This document shows, piece by piece, positions 35,442 to 44,792 of a stretch of DNA of 64,000 nucleotides (its first letter is position 1; every line of letters starts with the position of its first letter). The stretch comes from Nitrosopumilus sp. Its GTDB lineage: Archaea; Thermoproteota; Nitrososphaeria; Nitrososphaerales; Nitrosopumilaceae. The stretch lies in the NCBI RefSeq assembly GCF_025699125.1, contig NZ_JAILWC010000001.1, positions 62,001-126,000 on the forward strand. The letters run 5' to 3'. The translations under genes and the position numbers were made by a program. The notes beneath the pieces were generated by a model. It saw nothing but the letters and a program-made list of their open reading frames with translations. It did no database searches and was not told the origin of the DNA.

Positions 35442-37940
35442 TTGACAATTCCTAGAGTGAGTTCTGCATTAAAGGCAGTTGAACTCAAACAGATTCCTCC
35501 ACCTCTAATTATTGGGGAGAGAATAAACACTCAGGGATCTCGTAAAGCAAAGCAGCTAGTTCTTACAGATGACTTTGATGGGTTGGTGGATCTGGGAAGA
35601 ATGCAAGTTGAAGACGGTGCTCATTGTCTTGATGTCTGTGTTGCAACTACTGAGCGTTCCGATGAACGCTCCTTTATGTTAAATCTTGTAAAGCGACTGA
35701 GCTTAGAAATTGATGCTCCTCTTGTTATTGATTCTACAGATCCTGAGGTAATTGAAGCTGCTGTAACACAAATTCCTGGAAGGCCTATAATTAACTCAAT
35801 TAATCTTGAAGGTGATGGAAGTAGATTTGAAAAATTAGCTCCACTGATGGCAAAATACGGATTGCCTGCAATTGCATTGTGTATTGGTCCAAAAGGAATG
35901 GCAAAAACACCTCAAGAAAAACTTGAAACTGCTGAGCTTCTCTATGAGACAGGAAAAAAATATGGGCTAAAAATTGAACAGTTTATTTTTGATGTTCTTA
36001 CTTTTACTTTGGCAACGGGCGAAGATGAATTTCTTGATGCGGGAAAAAACACTCTGGAGGGAATTCGCCTTGTTAAAGAAAGATTCCCAAACTCCTTTAC
36101 TACATTGGGTCTTAGTAATATCAGCTTTGGATTAACACCTTATGCAAGAAAAATTCTAAATTCTGTATTTTTGTATCATGCAGTTAAAGTTGGGTTGGAC
36201 ACTGCAATTGTCAATGCAAAGGAAATCATTCCTTATGGTGAACTTGATGAGAAAGAAAAAAAACTGGCAGAAGATTTGATTTTTAACACTCATCCTAATG
36301 CACTTTCTGATTTAATCTCTTATTTTGAAAAAGCTGGAACGCAGGAAACCAGTGCTTCTAAAAAAGTAGATGTTGATCCATCTTGGGCACCTGGAAAACG
36401 AGCAAATTTTAGAATTGTCAATCGTCTCAAAGATGGCATTCAAAATGATGTGGTATGTGCAATTGCCGAAAAACTAGGAAAAAATGAAATCATCAAAGAC
36501 AATGATGGGGTTCTGTCTTTAGATGCATCTCAAGAAATTACTCATGATGGCGCAATTAGAACCCTAAATGAGGATCTGCTTCCTGCAATGAAGGAGGTTG
36601 GTGACAAATTTGGTGCAGGTGAACTCATTTTGCCATTTGTTCTCAAATCTGCTGAATGCATGAAGGCTGCAGTTGGAGAACTAGAAAAATATTTGGTAAA
36701 AGAAGAGGGAACAAGTAAAGGCAAACTTGTCTTGGGTACAGTTTATGGTGATGTGCATGATATTGGAAAAAATCTTGTAAAGACCATCTTTCAAAATAAT
36801 GGCTACACAGTATATGATTTGGGAAAACAAGTACCATTGCAAAAGTTTCTAGAAAAAATTGATGAAGTAAATCCTGATGCTGTAGGTCTTTCTGCATTAC
36901 TTGTTTCGACATCAAAACAAATGAAGTTTTTTGTAGAACACGCAAGAAAAAACAAAATGAATGTGCCTATTCTTTGTGGCGGTGCTGCAATTAACAGCAA
37001 CTACATTAATCGAATTGCAAAGGAAGACGGAATATATGATCCAGGGGTGTTTTATTGCAATACAATGTTTGAAGGTCTCAAAACAATGGACATTCTAATT
37101 TCAGATGAAAAACCAAAACTATTGTCAGAATGGAAACGAAATTTAGAAAATTGGAAAGATAAATCAACTGCATCAATTGATCCATCCACGCTTCCCAAAA
37201 GTCAAATCAAGCCAGTTGAACCGCCCACTCCCAAAATTATTGGGGAACCCATTCGTCTAAAATTAGAACAAATCAAAATGGACGAAGTTTGGTCAATGAT
37301 TGATAAGAGATCTCTCTTCAAACTATCTTGGGGATTAAGGGGAAAAGCTGGCTCTGAATCCGAATCAGATCATGAGCAATTACTTACAGAATGGAAAATT
37401 AGAATAATTCGAGAAAAACTCTTTGAGCCAGAGGTTGTTTATGGGTATTTTAGATGCCATAACAAAGATGGTAAGTTATCCGTTGAAAATCCTTCTGGTG
37501 AAAATGTGGAATTTGACTTTCCTCGCTCAACTAAACCTGAACATCTTTGTTTAACTGATTATTTTGGTGACGATGATGTTGTAGCGTTCCAATCTGTAAC
37601 TGTGGGAAACAAAGTTGCGGAAATTATTGAACAATGGAATAATGAGGACAAGTATACTGATGCGTATTATCTCCATGGATTAGCTGTTGAAGTTGCAGAG
37701 GCTTTGGCAGAATGGGTGAATCAGAAAATAAAATCCGAACTGAATCTAGAAAAAGGTGGATTACGATACAGTTGGGGTTTTCCTAGTTGTCCTGATGTCT
37801 CACAGCATCATCTAGTATGGAAACTTTTAGACCCTGAAAAATCTGGAATGACTCTGACTGAGTCTGGCCAAATCATTCCTGAACAATCAACTGCGGCAAT
37901 TGTGGTTCATCATCCAAATGCACAGTATTTTGTACTTTAA
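35442..37940 (+). CDS. metH: Cobalamin-dependent methionine synthase, folate/B12/activation modules
   Basis: An 832-residue protein lacking the homocysteine module. The pterin-binding domain (about 20-290) has IIGERINTQGSRKAK. The B12 helical cap follows. The B12-binding domain has DVHDIGKN with the cobalt-ligating His. The AdoMet-activation domain (about 600-832) contains GLRYSWGFPSCPD. With the preceding gene it makes a two-subunit MetH that transfers methyl from a folate or pterin to homocysteine. Start TTG 35442. Confidence 0.9.
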   Translation: MTIPRVSSALKAVELKQIPPPLIIGERINTQGSRKAKQLVLTDDFDGLVDLGRMQVEDGAHCLDVCVATTERSDERSFMLNLVKRLSLEIDAPLVIDSTDPEVIEAAVTQIPGRPIINSINLEGDGSRFEKLAPLMAKYGLPAIALCIGPKGMAKTPQEKLETAELLYETGKKYGLKIEQFIFDVLTFTLATGEDEFLDAGKNTLEGIRLVKERFPNSFTTLGLSNISFGLTPYARKILNSVFLYHAVKVGLDTAIVNAKEIIPYGELDEKEKKLAEDLIFNTHPNALSDLISYFEKAGTQETSASKKVDVDPSWAPGKRANFRIVNRLKDGIQNDVVCAIAEKLGKNEIIKDNDGVLSLDASQEITHDGAIRTLNEDLLPAMKEVGDKFGAGELILPFVLKSAECMKAAVGELEKYLVKEEGTSKGKLVLGTVYGDVHDIGKNLVKTIFQNNGYTVYDLGKQVPLQKFLEKIDEVNPDAVGLSALLVSTSKQMKFFVEHARKNKMNVPILCGGAAINSNYINRIAKEDGIYDPGVFYCNTMFEGLKTMDILISDEKPKLLSEWKRNLENWKDKSTASIDPSTLPKSQIKPVEPPTPKIIGEPIRLKLEQIKMDEVWSMIDKRSLFKLSWGLRGKAGSESESDHEQLLTEWKIRIIREKLFEPEVVYGYFRCHNKDGKLSVENPSGENVEFDFPRSTKPEHLCLTDYFGDDDVVAFQSVTVGNKVAEIIEQWNNEDKYTDAYYLHGLAVEVAEALAEWVNQKIKSELNLEKGGLRYSWGFPSCPDVSQHHLVWKLLDPEKSGMTLTESGQIIPEQSTAAIVVHHPNAQYFVL

Positions 37941-38103
37941 TTTACTATTGTGGCAAATGTGATCAAAGAAATTATTGCAATATTTTTTATTAATTTCCAA
38001 GATCTAATAATTAACATCCATGTATGACATTGAAAGCATACCGTCTGAAAATGCATGGCAGTGCAATCTGACTGCATAAATATATTTTAGAATAAATTGT
38101 AAT

Positions 38104-38436
38104 ATGTCAGAAGTAGAAATTCATTATAATGATTTTTTATCCTCACTTGGACAATTAATCGCAAATGTTGATGTTAATCTGATGATGAAGATTATGTATT
38201 TGGAGAGAAAATTGCCCGACGTAGATCCCAAAGTAGAATTGCACATAGATTACAAATCAGGAGTTGATCTAATGAAGAAACAAGAACAAATGAGAGGAAA
38301 ATATGGATTTCCAACACAGACAAGTGATCATGAATTAACAGTAGTAGGACGTATGAATATTGATCTTATTGAAGAAATTTCCAAAGATCAGGACATAGAA
38401 CATGTTTCAGGTAATGCAACTCCAGCGTCGTACTAG
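38104..38436 (+). CDS. Hypothetical protein, 110 residues
   Basis: A 110-residue soluble protein (MSEVEIHYNDFLSSLG, then VDPKVELHIDYKSGVDLMKKQ and ELTVVGRMNIDLIEE). It appears alpha/beta, with no motif I can name. Short repeats of TGCA-rich sequence (around 38047-38075 and 38450-38465) flank it. The start ATG 38104 has AT-rich sequence ahead. Confidence 0.55.
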   Translation: MSEVEIHYNDFLSSLGQLIANVDVNLMMKIMYLERKLPDVDPKVELHIDYKSGVDLMKKQEQMRGKYGFPTQTSDHELTVVGRMNIDLIEEISKDQDIEHVSGNATPASY

Positions 38437-38495
38437 ATATCACATGTTACTGCATTGCAGTGCATACCAACAAGTTATCTTCTCGCTTAACAATC

Positions 38496-38651
38496 ATGTT
38501 TGACGTGAAACCCGTAAAAGTGGAATTTAATTGGGAACATCCAAGTATTGAAGAAAACCACGGTCATACACAAAGTGAGTGGGGCAAACCTATCTTAAAT
38601 GACAAAAAAGAATCATCGGTCATTTATTCTTACAAAATGAAATGGGAGTAA
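38496..38651 (+). CDS. Hypothetical protein, 51 residues
   Basis: A 51-residue protein from ATG 38496 (FDVKPVKVEFNWEHP, then SSVIYSYKMKWE). GTG 38460 would lengthen it by 12 residues without a domain reason. It lies 16 bases ahead of the mini zinc-ribbon gene, so they may share a transcript. No family recognised. Confidence 0.45.
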   Translation: MFDVKPVKVEFNWEHPSIEENHGHTQSEWGKPILNDKKESSVIYSYKMKWE

Positions 38652-38667
38652 CTGATTACTAACTATC

Positions 38668-38874
38668 ATGAGCTGTAATGGGATTTGCCATAGATACAAG
38701 AATTTGGTGCCTGTTGGAATTCCGAGATACCGCGAAGGAAGAAAAAGATGTAACACTTGTGGAATTTTCATTATATGGGATGGATTGTTTTGCCCCTGTT
38801 GCAACATGCAATTAAGAGTCCATTCCCGTCACAGAAAATACAAGGAAAAATTTCAAGAGTTCCAACGAATTTAA
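38668..38874 (+). CDS. Thaumarchaeal mini zinc-ribbon protein (GIC/GHKRC family), copy 2
   Basis: A 68-residue paralogue of the proteins at 2357 and 50728: CNGIC near the start, RYREGRKRCNTCGIF in the middle, then CPCCNMQLRVHSRHRK. Two zinc-binding cysteine pairs and a basic tail suggest nucleic-acid binding. Position among unrelated genes gives no further clue. Confidence 0.7.
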   Translation: MSCNGICHRYKNLVPVGIPRYREGRKRCNTCGIFIIWDGLFCPCCNMQLRVHSRHRKYKEKFQEFQRI

Positions 38875-38913
38875 AATATTAAATGATCTCCTGATGAGCT
38901 AATCTTTGGAACT

Positions 38914-39651
38914 TTAATTAGAAAATTTTTCTAAAAACTCATTCAATCCATTGAAGTCACTAGGTGATGTAATCAATATGTCTCCCGTAACATCATGAAC
39001 ACTTTTTACAAATTCTTCAAACCCGTGACTATATGATGTTAAATCCAAATTCAAAAATTTTGCAGATTTTTCGTTTTTTTCTGAAGGGAATAATATGATT
39101 GGAATTACTGAAAATTCCTTTAGGTTGTCTGCTAGATTTTTGACTTGTTCTATGTTTTGTACAACCTGAGTCATGAAACCTTTAGGTTTTGATTCTAATT
39201 TCTTTCCAATTTTAGAAAAATCCGGTTTATTTGAAATTGAAAGATACAAATCAATTTTTGAATCCAATTTCATTTCTCTTAATTTTTTTACAATTCTACT
39301 TGGAATTTGACCAGAATCTTGTTTTCCTGATTGTGATGGATCCCCCATTAGGACAAGAATTCCTGAAAAACCAATAACAATGCAACTTTCTACAAATTCT
39401 AAAATTTCGTCTTCACTCTTGTCTCTGACTCTAAGACTTACTGTAATTGGTAAATCTGGAATTTCTTTTCTAATTACTTTTCCAATCTCAATTGGTGAAA
39501 CACGTTGATATCCCAAAACGTTTTCCGTAAGATGAATTGCATCACATTTTTTTGAAATAATTTTTATTTTTTCTATGAATTTTAAAATTGATTCATTTGT
39601 ATCGACATCAGGTAAAATTTTTGGTGGATTTGCTTCGTATCTGATTGTCAT
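38914..39651 (-). CDS. Methylenetetrahydrofolate reductase-like TIM-barrel protein
   Basis: A 245-residue protein resembling the MetF TIM barrel. RYEANPP near the start could hold the active-site Glu, followed by DAIHLTENV, SLRVRDKS and ILVLMGDPSQSG (in MetF, the GDPP-like loop). It is shorter than typical MetF (about 290). Proximity to metH supports a role in supplying the methyl group, but flavin binding is not proven from sequence. Confidence 0.65.
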   Translation of the reverse strand: MTIRYEANPPKILPDVDTNESILKFIEKIKIISKKCDAIHLTENVLGYQRVSPIEIGKVIRKEIPDLPITVSLRVRDKSEDEILEFVESCIVIGFSGILVLMGDPSQSGKQDSGQIPSRIVKKLREMKLDSKIDLYLSISNKPDFSKIGKKLESKPKGFMTQVVQNIEQVKNLADNLKEFSVIPIILFPSEKNEKSAKFLNLDLTSYSHGFEEFVKSVHDVTGDILITSPSDFNGLNEFLEKFSN

Positions 39652-39724
39652 ATTCTCATTTCTTTTATCCTTGGTTAAAACCTTTGAATACCAAAACCCC
39701 TATGAAATTGTAGGGAAGATTGAA

Positions 39725-40273
39725 ATGAATTTAGATGAATTAAAATCAGTACTCTCCAAACCTGTAAATCTAAAAATCGATTATGATGAACATTATAGTT
39801 TGGCGTCAGTACTTGTAGTGATTCATGGAAAAGAGCCGCAAATTGTAATGACTGAAAAACCCAAACATATGAAATTCCATGCTGGAGAGATTTCATTTCC
39901 GGGCGGAAAACTGGAAGATGATGATTCTGATCTTCTTGATACTGCATTACGTGAAACTAGTGAAGAGATTGGATTGCACATTTCTCGTGAACAGGTAATT
40001 GGTCAACTTGAACCGGTTGTTACATTGAATTCTGGATTTTTAATTCTGCCATTTATCTCAGTAATTAATGAGATTCCCCCTCTTTTAGCTAATCCTGAAG
40101 TTGAAAAAATTTTTCATATTCCATTGAAATCCTTTTTGAAAACTATGGCTAAAGATCCAGATCCTTCCCATAACATCATACAAGAAATGTATACGTTTGA
40201 ATATCAAAATCAAATTGTCTGGGGTGCATCTGCTAGAATTCTTAAACAGATTAGAAATCTTGTCGAATTCTGA
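39725..40273 (+). CDS. Nudix hydrolase, CoA-pyrophosphatase-like
   Basis: A 182-residue protein from ATG 39725. The Nudix box is complete: GGKLEDDDSDLLDTALRE followed by TSEEIG. The preceding HAGEISFPGG recalls the NudL/CoAse subgroup, which cleaves CoA diphosphate bonds. A longer frame opening at 39575 would run antisense over the MetF-like gene and is rejected. It precedes the ribosomal protein pair by 37 bases. Confidence 0.8.
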   Translation: MNLDELKSVLSKPVNLKIDYDEHYSLASVLVVIHGKEPQIVMTEKPKHMKFHAGEISFPGGKLEDDDSDLLDTALRETSEEIGLHISREQVIGQLEPVVTLNSGFLILPFISVINEIPPLLANPEVEKIFHIPLKSFLKTMAKDPDPSHNIIQEMYTFEYQNQIVWGASARILKQIRNLVEF

Positions 40274-40310
40274 GATTCATTTAAAAAGAGCTCTTCGTGC
40301 CTGAAAAACT

Positions 40311-40469
40311 ATGGCCGCACGCAAGTCATCTCCAAGGAAAATTCGTCTCTTAAAAAAGACAAGACAAGCATCACCCGTACCAGCTTGGATTATTCTTAAA
40401 ACAAAGAGAAGTGTTAGAACAAACCCAAAACGTAGAGCTTGGAGATCAACTGATGTGGAGGTAGGATAG
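40311..40469 (+). CDS. rpl39e: Ribosomal protein eL39
   Basis: A 52-residue, very basic protein (KSSPRKIRLLKKTRQASPVP, then RTNPKRRAWRSTDVEVG) matching eL39 of the large subunit, which lines the peptide exit tunnel. It is too short for ordinary ORF cut-offs. Its stop directly abuts the eL31 start, the usual archaeal eL39-eL31 pair. Confidence 0.92.
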   Translation: MAARKSSPRKIRLLKKTRQASPVPAWIILKTKRSVRTNPKRRAWRSTDVEVG

Positions 40470-41081
40470 ATGTCTCAAGAATTAGAACGCGTTTATACGA
40501 TTAATCTAGGTAAAGCTTTACTTTCACAGTCTCAACACAGAGCTGTTAGAGCAATTAACATGATCAAAGAATTTGCTCGTCATCATATGAAAGTGGAGGA
40601 TATCAAAATAGAAGAAGAACTGGCTCATCAGATCTGGGCAAGAGGAGTTAGGAGTCCTCCAAGAAAAGTTAGAGTTCGAATGAGTAAGACTGATGAAGGA
40701 TTTGTTCTAGTTTCACAGTATACTGATGAAGTGGAATCTAAAGTCACTCCTGAAAAAGAAACCAAAAAAGTTTCAGACAAAGTAGAAGAACCAACTAAAG
40801 AAGCTCCAAAGAAAGAATCCTCTGATGAAGTAGAGTCTAAAGTCACTCCTGAAAAAGAAACCAAAAAAGTTTCAGACAAAGTAGAAGAACCAACTAAAGA
40901 AGCTCCAAAGAAAGAATCCTCTGATGAAGTAGAGTCTAAAGTCACTCCTGAAAAAGAAACCAAAAAAGTTTCAGACAAAGTAGAAGAACCAACTAAAGAA
41001 GCTCCAAAGAAAGAACCAACTAAAGAAGCTCCAAAGAAAGAACCAACTAAAGAAGCTCCAAAGAAAGAACCAAAAAAATAG
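40470..41081 (+). CDS. rpl31e: Ribosomal protein eL31 with long repetitive tail
   Basis: A 203-residue protein. Residues 1-85 are a full eL31 (LERVYTINLGKAL, RAVRAINMIKEFARHHM, HQIWARGVRSPPRKVRVRM). Residues 86-203 form a Lys/Glu-rich, Pro-containing tail of three near-identical 33-residue repeats and then PTKEAPKKE units. Normal eL31 is about 80-120 residues. The tail is probably disordered and exposed at the exit-tunnel side of the ribosome (inference). Confidence 0.9.
   Translation: MSQELERVYTINLGKALLSQSQHRAVRAINMIKEFARHHMKVEDIKIEEELAHQIWARGVRSPPRKVRVRMSKTDEGFVLVSQYTDEVESKVTPEKETKKVSDKVEEPTKEAPKKESSDEVESKVTPEKETKKVSDKVEEPTKEAPKKESSDEVESKVTPEKETKKVSDKVEEPTKEAPKKEPTKEAPKKEPTKEAPKKEPKK
40725..41078 (+). 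repeat. In-frame tandem repeats in the eL31 tail
   Basis: Three tandem 99-base units start at 40725, 40824 and 40923 and are almost identical in DNA. The last unit runs into 27-30-base PTKEAPKKE repeats. Copy number probably varies between strains through slippage or recombination. Confidence 0.9.
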
Positions 41082-41112
41082 CTTTCAAAAAATTATTAAT
41101 TTAAAAATTATT

Positions 41113-42057
41113 TTACTCTAATTGATACAAATCAAGTTTGCAATCAATACTGCAATCTGGTGTCGACCAATCAAGTGTGTCTTCTTGTGGAATCATTCCA
41201 AGTGGGTCATAATTATCAAATTTTGTCATTCCTTGAACTGATGATAACATTACAACTTTGGATTCTTCAGAAGTTGAACTCATATCTATCTGAGAATTGG
41301 CATCATTTAGAATTCCGCCAGTTATGTTTGTAATTGAATTGAGTATCCCTACAGGAATGTTGCCTCCGCCAACTACATACAACATAGAACGTTTAACTGC
41401 GTTTGGTGGCGCATTTCCATATAGCATTTTTAGTGAATCTCTCAAGGAATCTTCAATGTTTTGTCCGTCTTTGCTTGTAGTTAGTATGTTAGTTTCATTA
41501 GATATTTCAGATGAACCTATTGATTCAACAACATGCATAATTGCTGAATTTGCAATGTCATAACATGTTTTTGGGCTCAAATCTGGGTTGCTCTCAAGTA
41601 ATGAGTCATTATCTAAAACAACTGTGCATTTTGAATTTTCTCTGATTCTTTTCAGAGATATTCCTGAATTGAAAATTCTATCTTTTTCGTATTTGAAAGG
41701 CATTATTGCAAATGAAACTAGTCCTTTATCTTTACACATTTCTGATACGACAGGAGCTATAGCTGAGCCTGCTTTACCTGCTAAATTACTCATCAGAATA
41801 ATTGTGGAATACTCTTCTATCTTTGATTTAATTTCATCCGATACATTGTATGTTGAGCCTCTGATTAATTGGACCGATGGATTAACTACTCCTTTTGTAG
41901 AGACATGGACCGATGGATTTCCAGAAGTGAGATCTTTCTCATCATTGCTAATTAATAGACAATCTGAATTAAGCGAATCTTTAGCCTTAATTGCTAACTT
42001 TGAGCCTACGCCGCCCAAGCCTATTACTAAAATTGGTTCTTTTACTTGAAAACTCAT
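41113..42057 (-). CDS. ftsZ: Divergent FtsZ/tubulin-superfamily GTPase-like protein
   Basis: A 314-residue protein with an FtsZ-like N-terminus (ILVIGLGGVGSKLAIKAKDSL) and SNDEKDL in the next region. The GTP-binding GGGTGTG signature is replaced by LAGKAGSAIA, and the catalytic T7 loop is not recognisable. Thaumarchaea divide with the Cdv system and carry an FtsZ homologue thought not to be the main division protein; this fits that homologue. It may bind nucleotide poorly or not polymerise. Confidence 0.7.
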   Translation of the reverse strand: MSFQVKEPILVIGLGGVGSKLAIKAKDSLNSDCLLISNDEKDLTSGNPSVHVSTKGVVNPSVQLIRGSTYNVSDEIKSKIEEYSTIILMSNLAGKAGSAIAPVVSEMCKDKGLVSFAIMPFKYEKDRIFNSGISLKRIRENSKCTVVLDNDSLLESNPDLSPKTCYDIANSAIMHVVESIGSSEISNETNILTTSKDGQNIEDSLRDSLKMLYGNAPPNAVKRSMLYVVGGGNIPVGILNSITNITGGILNDANSQIDMSSTSEESKVVMLSSVQGMTKFDNYDPLGMIPQEDTLDWSTPDCSIDCKLDLYQLE

Positions 42058-42130
42058 TTCTGATCCTATTTTCTGATTTACATAAAAAACCTTCTTACGT
42101 TTTTTTAATCAAATCTTAGATCTAAAAAAT

Positions 42131-43399
42131 TTAGCTTGCGATCTTCCCAACAAGTCTCTTTACAGAGGCATCTGTGATTTCAACTATGTGTGATTCGCCA
42201 ATGTTTACTTTATCTGCAACTGCTACAGGCTTGTAAGCAAAGTTTCTGCCTTTGATGCCTTCGTCTGTATTTTCATCAAACAGAACTCTGCCCTTCCAAC
42301 CGATCCATTTTTTGTTGCTCTCCATTGATAGTTTACTGATCTGTTCGAAAACTATCTTGGTTCTACGTTTCACTTCTGCCGCGTCTAACTGCTTCAATTC
42401 TGCAGCATCTGTACCTGGTCTTGCGCTGAATCTGGATAGATTTACAACATCTGGTTTTGTCTCATCCAGCAAAGCAATTGTTTCCTGAAAATCTTCCTCG
42501 GTCTCTGTAGGGAATCCTACTATGATGTCTGTGGAAATTGTAAATTGTTCAAATCTCTCTCTTGCTTTTTTTACTATGTCTCTAAAGGTCCCAGATGTGT
42601 GGCCTCTCTTCATATCATGTAGAACCTTATCGCTTCCACTTTGTACCGGAATGTGCAGGAATTTGAAGACTTTGCCATTATCAAAAGACTCGATTAATTT
42701 ATCTTTGATTCTGGGCATATACATTGGATTCATCATGCCAACTCTTACCATAAAATTATCTGGAATTTCTACAACTGCGTCAACCAATGATGGCAAATCA
42801 GTTCCGATATCGAATCCATAACATCCATTGTCTGTTGAAGTTAACCATACTTCTTTACATCCTTCTTTGATCTCTGTCTGGATTTGCCTGACAATGTCTC
42901 CTAATCTATAACTTGAAAGATCACCTTTGGATAGTTTTGTCTGACAAAATGTACATTCACTTAAACACCCACTCGCAATCTCTACAATTCCTACAGTTGG
43001 ATTGAGTCTGACTTTTGGAAGTCCAACTTTGGATAAATCAGAGTCTTCTAAAGCAATTTGCTTTCTTCCTTTCAGAGTTGAATTAATTATCTGAATTGTT
43101 TTGCCTAATGAATTGGGTCCTAAAAGACTGGCTTTTTCTGAGAATTTTTCAACAGCACTTTGTTCTGCTTTTGGTAAGCATCCTGCAACAATTAGCGGTT
43201 TTGTCTTTAACGATTTTATTCTATGCATCATTTTGTTTGCAGTAGAATCTTTGACAGAACATGTGACAACTATGTTGAGATCTGATTCTGAAGAACTTCC
43301 TACCAGAGTGTGACCTCCATTTTGAATCAGTCCTGAAATCATCTCCGAGTCTGCAAAGCTTGCGGAACATCCGTAAGCTTCTACGTAAATTTTTGCCAT
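42131..43399 (-). CDS. tRNA methylthiotransferase (MiaB/CDKAL1 family)
   Basis: A 422-residue radical-SAM methylthiotransferase. An N-terminal UPF0004 domain has Cys in YGCSASFAD, VTCSVKDS and VAGCLPK. A radical-SAM CxxxCxxC motif appears as SGCLSECTFCQTKLS, and a C-terminal TRAM domain (about 360-420) follows. Archaeal members are e-MtaB/CDKAL1-like and add methylthio to t6A37 in tRNA. It lies 3 bases behind the fumarase gene and likely shares its transcript. Confidence 0.9.
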   Translation of the reverse strand: MAKIYVEAYGCSASFADSEMISGLIQNGGHTLVGSSSESDLNIVVTCSVKDSTANKMMHRIKSLKTKPLIVAGCLPKAEQSAVEKFSEKASLLGPNSLGKTIQIINSTLKGRKQIALEDSDLSKVGLPKVRLNPTVGIVEIASGCLSECTFCQTKLSKGDLSSYRLGDIVRQIQTEIKEGCKEVWLTSTDNGCYGFDIGTDLPSLVDAVVEIPDNFMVRVGMMNPMYMPRIKDKLIESFDNGKVFKFLHIPVQSGSDKVLHDMKRGHTSGTFRDIVKKARERFEQFTISTDIIVGFPTETEEDFQETIALLDETKPDVVNLSRFSARPGTDAAELKQLDAAEVKRRTKIVFEQISKLSMESNKKWIGWKGRVLFDENTDEGIKGRNFAYKPVAVADKVNIGESHIVEITDASVKRLVGKIAS

Positions 43400-43402
43400 G
43401 CT

Positions 43403-44764
43403 CTATCCAAAAAGAGAATCAATCTCTTTGTTACTCATTAGTTTCTTTGAAACAACAAGTTCTCTGATAGTTTTTCCTGTTTTTAGAGATTCTTTGAAAA
43501 GTTCTGCTGATTTTAGATATCCAATTTTTGGAGTTAGTAATGTAACTATTACTGGACTGTTTTCAATATCTGCACGAAGTTTTTCTTTGTTAGCAGTAAG
43601 TCCATCAATTAGATTTGCAGAAAATATTGGCAAGAAATTTTTAAGCATGTCAGTTGATTCTAACATGCATTTTAGCATTCCAGGCAACATTACATTAAGT
43701 TCAAACTGTCCGCTCTGTGCAGCATAAGATACTGCCGTATCATTTCCAATTATGTTAAAGCAAATCATGTTCATGCATTCAGCTAAAGATGGATTTACTT
43801 TTCCTGGCATGATTGATGAGCCTGCATGAACTGCGGGAATTCCGAGTTCTGCTAATCCTGCAATTGGACCTGATGCCATTAGTCTGATATCGTTTGCCAG
43901 TTTTCCAATCTCTAAAGCCAAATTTCTTAAAGCACTTGATGCATTTGCAACTGCGAATTTACTTTGCAAACCGTGCTGCATGTCTTTTTCTGGTTTTAAT
44001 GCAAGTTTTGAAATTCTTGAAAGTTCGGAAATTGCAATTTTTCTATAGCCTTTGGGAGTATTTGCACCAGAACCTACAGCTGTGCCCCCCAGTGCAACGT
44101 TTTGTAATTCCTTTTGGGACGAAACGATTTCATTTCTTGCTTTTGTGATTGATGTTGCATATGCGCCAAATTCACTTCCTAATGTAACTGGCAGTGCGTC
44201 CATCAGGTGGGTCCTTCCAATTTTCTTAAATGATGAAAATTGTTTTGCCTTTTTTGATAATGATTTAATTAAAATATCTATTGCAGGAATTGTGTCTTTT
44301 AGATTCATCAAAATTGCAACATGCATTGCAGTTGGATATGTGTCGTTACTTGATTGCGACATGTTAACATGGTCATTTGGATGAAGGAATTCATACTGTC
44401 CTTTCTTTTTGTGTAATACTTCTAGCGCTACATTTGCAATCACTTCATTAGAATTCATGTTAAATGCAGTGCCTGCTCCAGAATTTATCATGTCAACTAC
44501 AAACTGATCTATGTATTTTCCAGAGATTATTTTGTCACATGCTGAAACTATGGCTTTTCCTCGTTTTGCATCAATAGCTTTGGTCTTCATGTTTGCAACT
44601 GCTGCTGAACGCTTAATCATTACAAATGATTTTATTAAATTCTCATGGCTTTTGTTTCCAGTAACATGATATTGTTTGATTGCTCTTCCAGTAAATGCCC
44701 CGTAGTATGCATCCGATGGAATTTTGACTTTTCCAAGTGAATCTTGATCTAGCCTGAATTTCAC
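43403..44764 (-). CDS. fumC: Class II fumarase / aspartase superfamily enzyme, probable fumarate hydratase
   Basis: A 453-residue enzyme with the superfamily signature GSSIMPGKVNPS, the HPNDHVNMSQSSNDTYPTA block and GRTHLMDALPVTLG. GRTH and NDHVN are fumarase-like, whereas aspartases usually have GRTQ and NDDVN. It probably interconverts fumarate and malate. Start is GTG 44764. Some ambiguity remains because the 3HP/4HB cycle does not require it as a unique marker. Confidence 0.75.
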   Translation of the reverse strand: MKFRLDQDSLGKVKIPSDAYYGAFTGRAIKQYHVTGNKSHENLIKSFVMIKRSAAVANMKTKAIDAKRGKAIVSACDKIISGKYIDQFVVDMINSGAGTAFNMNSNEVIANVALEVLHKKKGQYEFLHPNDHVNMSQSSNDTYPTAMHVAILMNLKDTIPAIDILIKSLSKKAKQFSSFKKIGRTHLMDALPVTLGSEFGAYATSITKARNEIVSSQKELQNVALGGTAVGSGANTPKGYRKIAISELSRISKLALKPEKDMQHGLQSKFAVANASSALRNLALEIGKLANDIRLMASGPIAGLAELGIPAVHAGSSIMPGKVNPSLAECMNMICFNIIGNDTAVSYAAQSGQFELNVMLPGMLKCMLESTDMLKNFLPIFSANLIDGLTANKEKLRADIENSPVIVTLLTPKIGYLKSAELFKESLKTGKTIRELVVSKKLMSNKEIDSLFG

Positions 44765-44792
44765 GTCGACTTTATTGAATTTCTACCCATTA

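Noticed and set aside
39575-39724. N-terminal extension of the Nudix protein
   Set aside because: It would be antisense to the start of the MetF-like gene and has no domain content; ATG 39725 begins just before the fold.
40725-41078. Tandem repeats as a CRISPR array
   Set aside because: The repeats are in frame within eL31, adjoining without spacers, and code for Lys/Glu-rich sequence.
43403-44764. Aspartate ammonia-lyase instead of fumarase
   Set aside because: GRTH and HPNDHVN match fumarase better than the aspartase GRTQ and NDDVN forms, although an assay would be needed to settle it.
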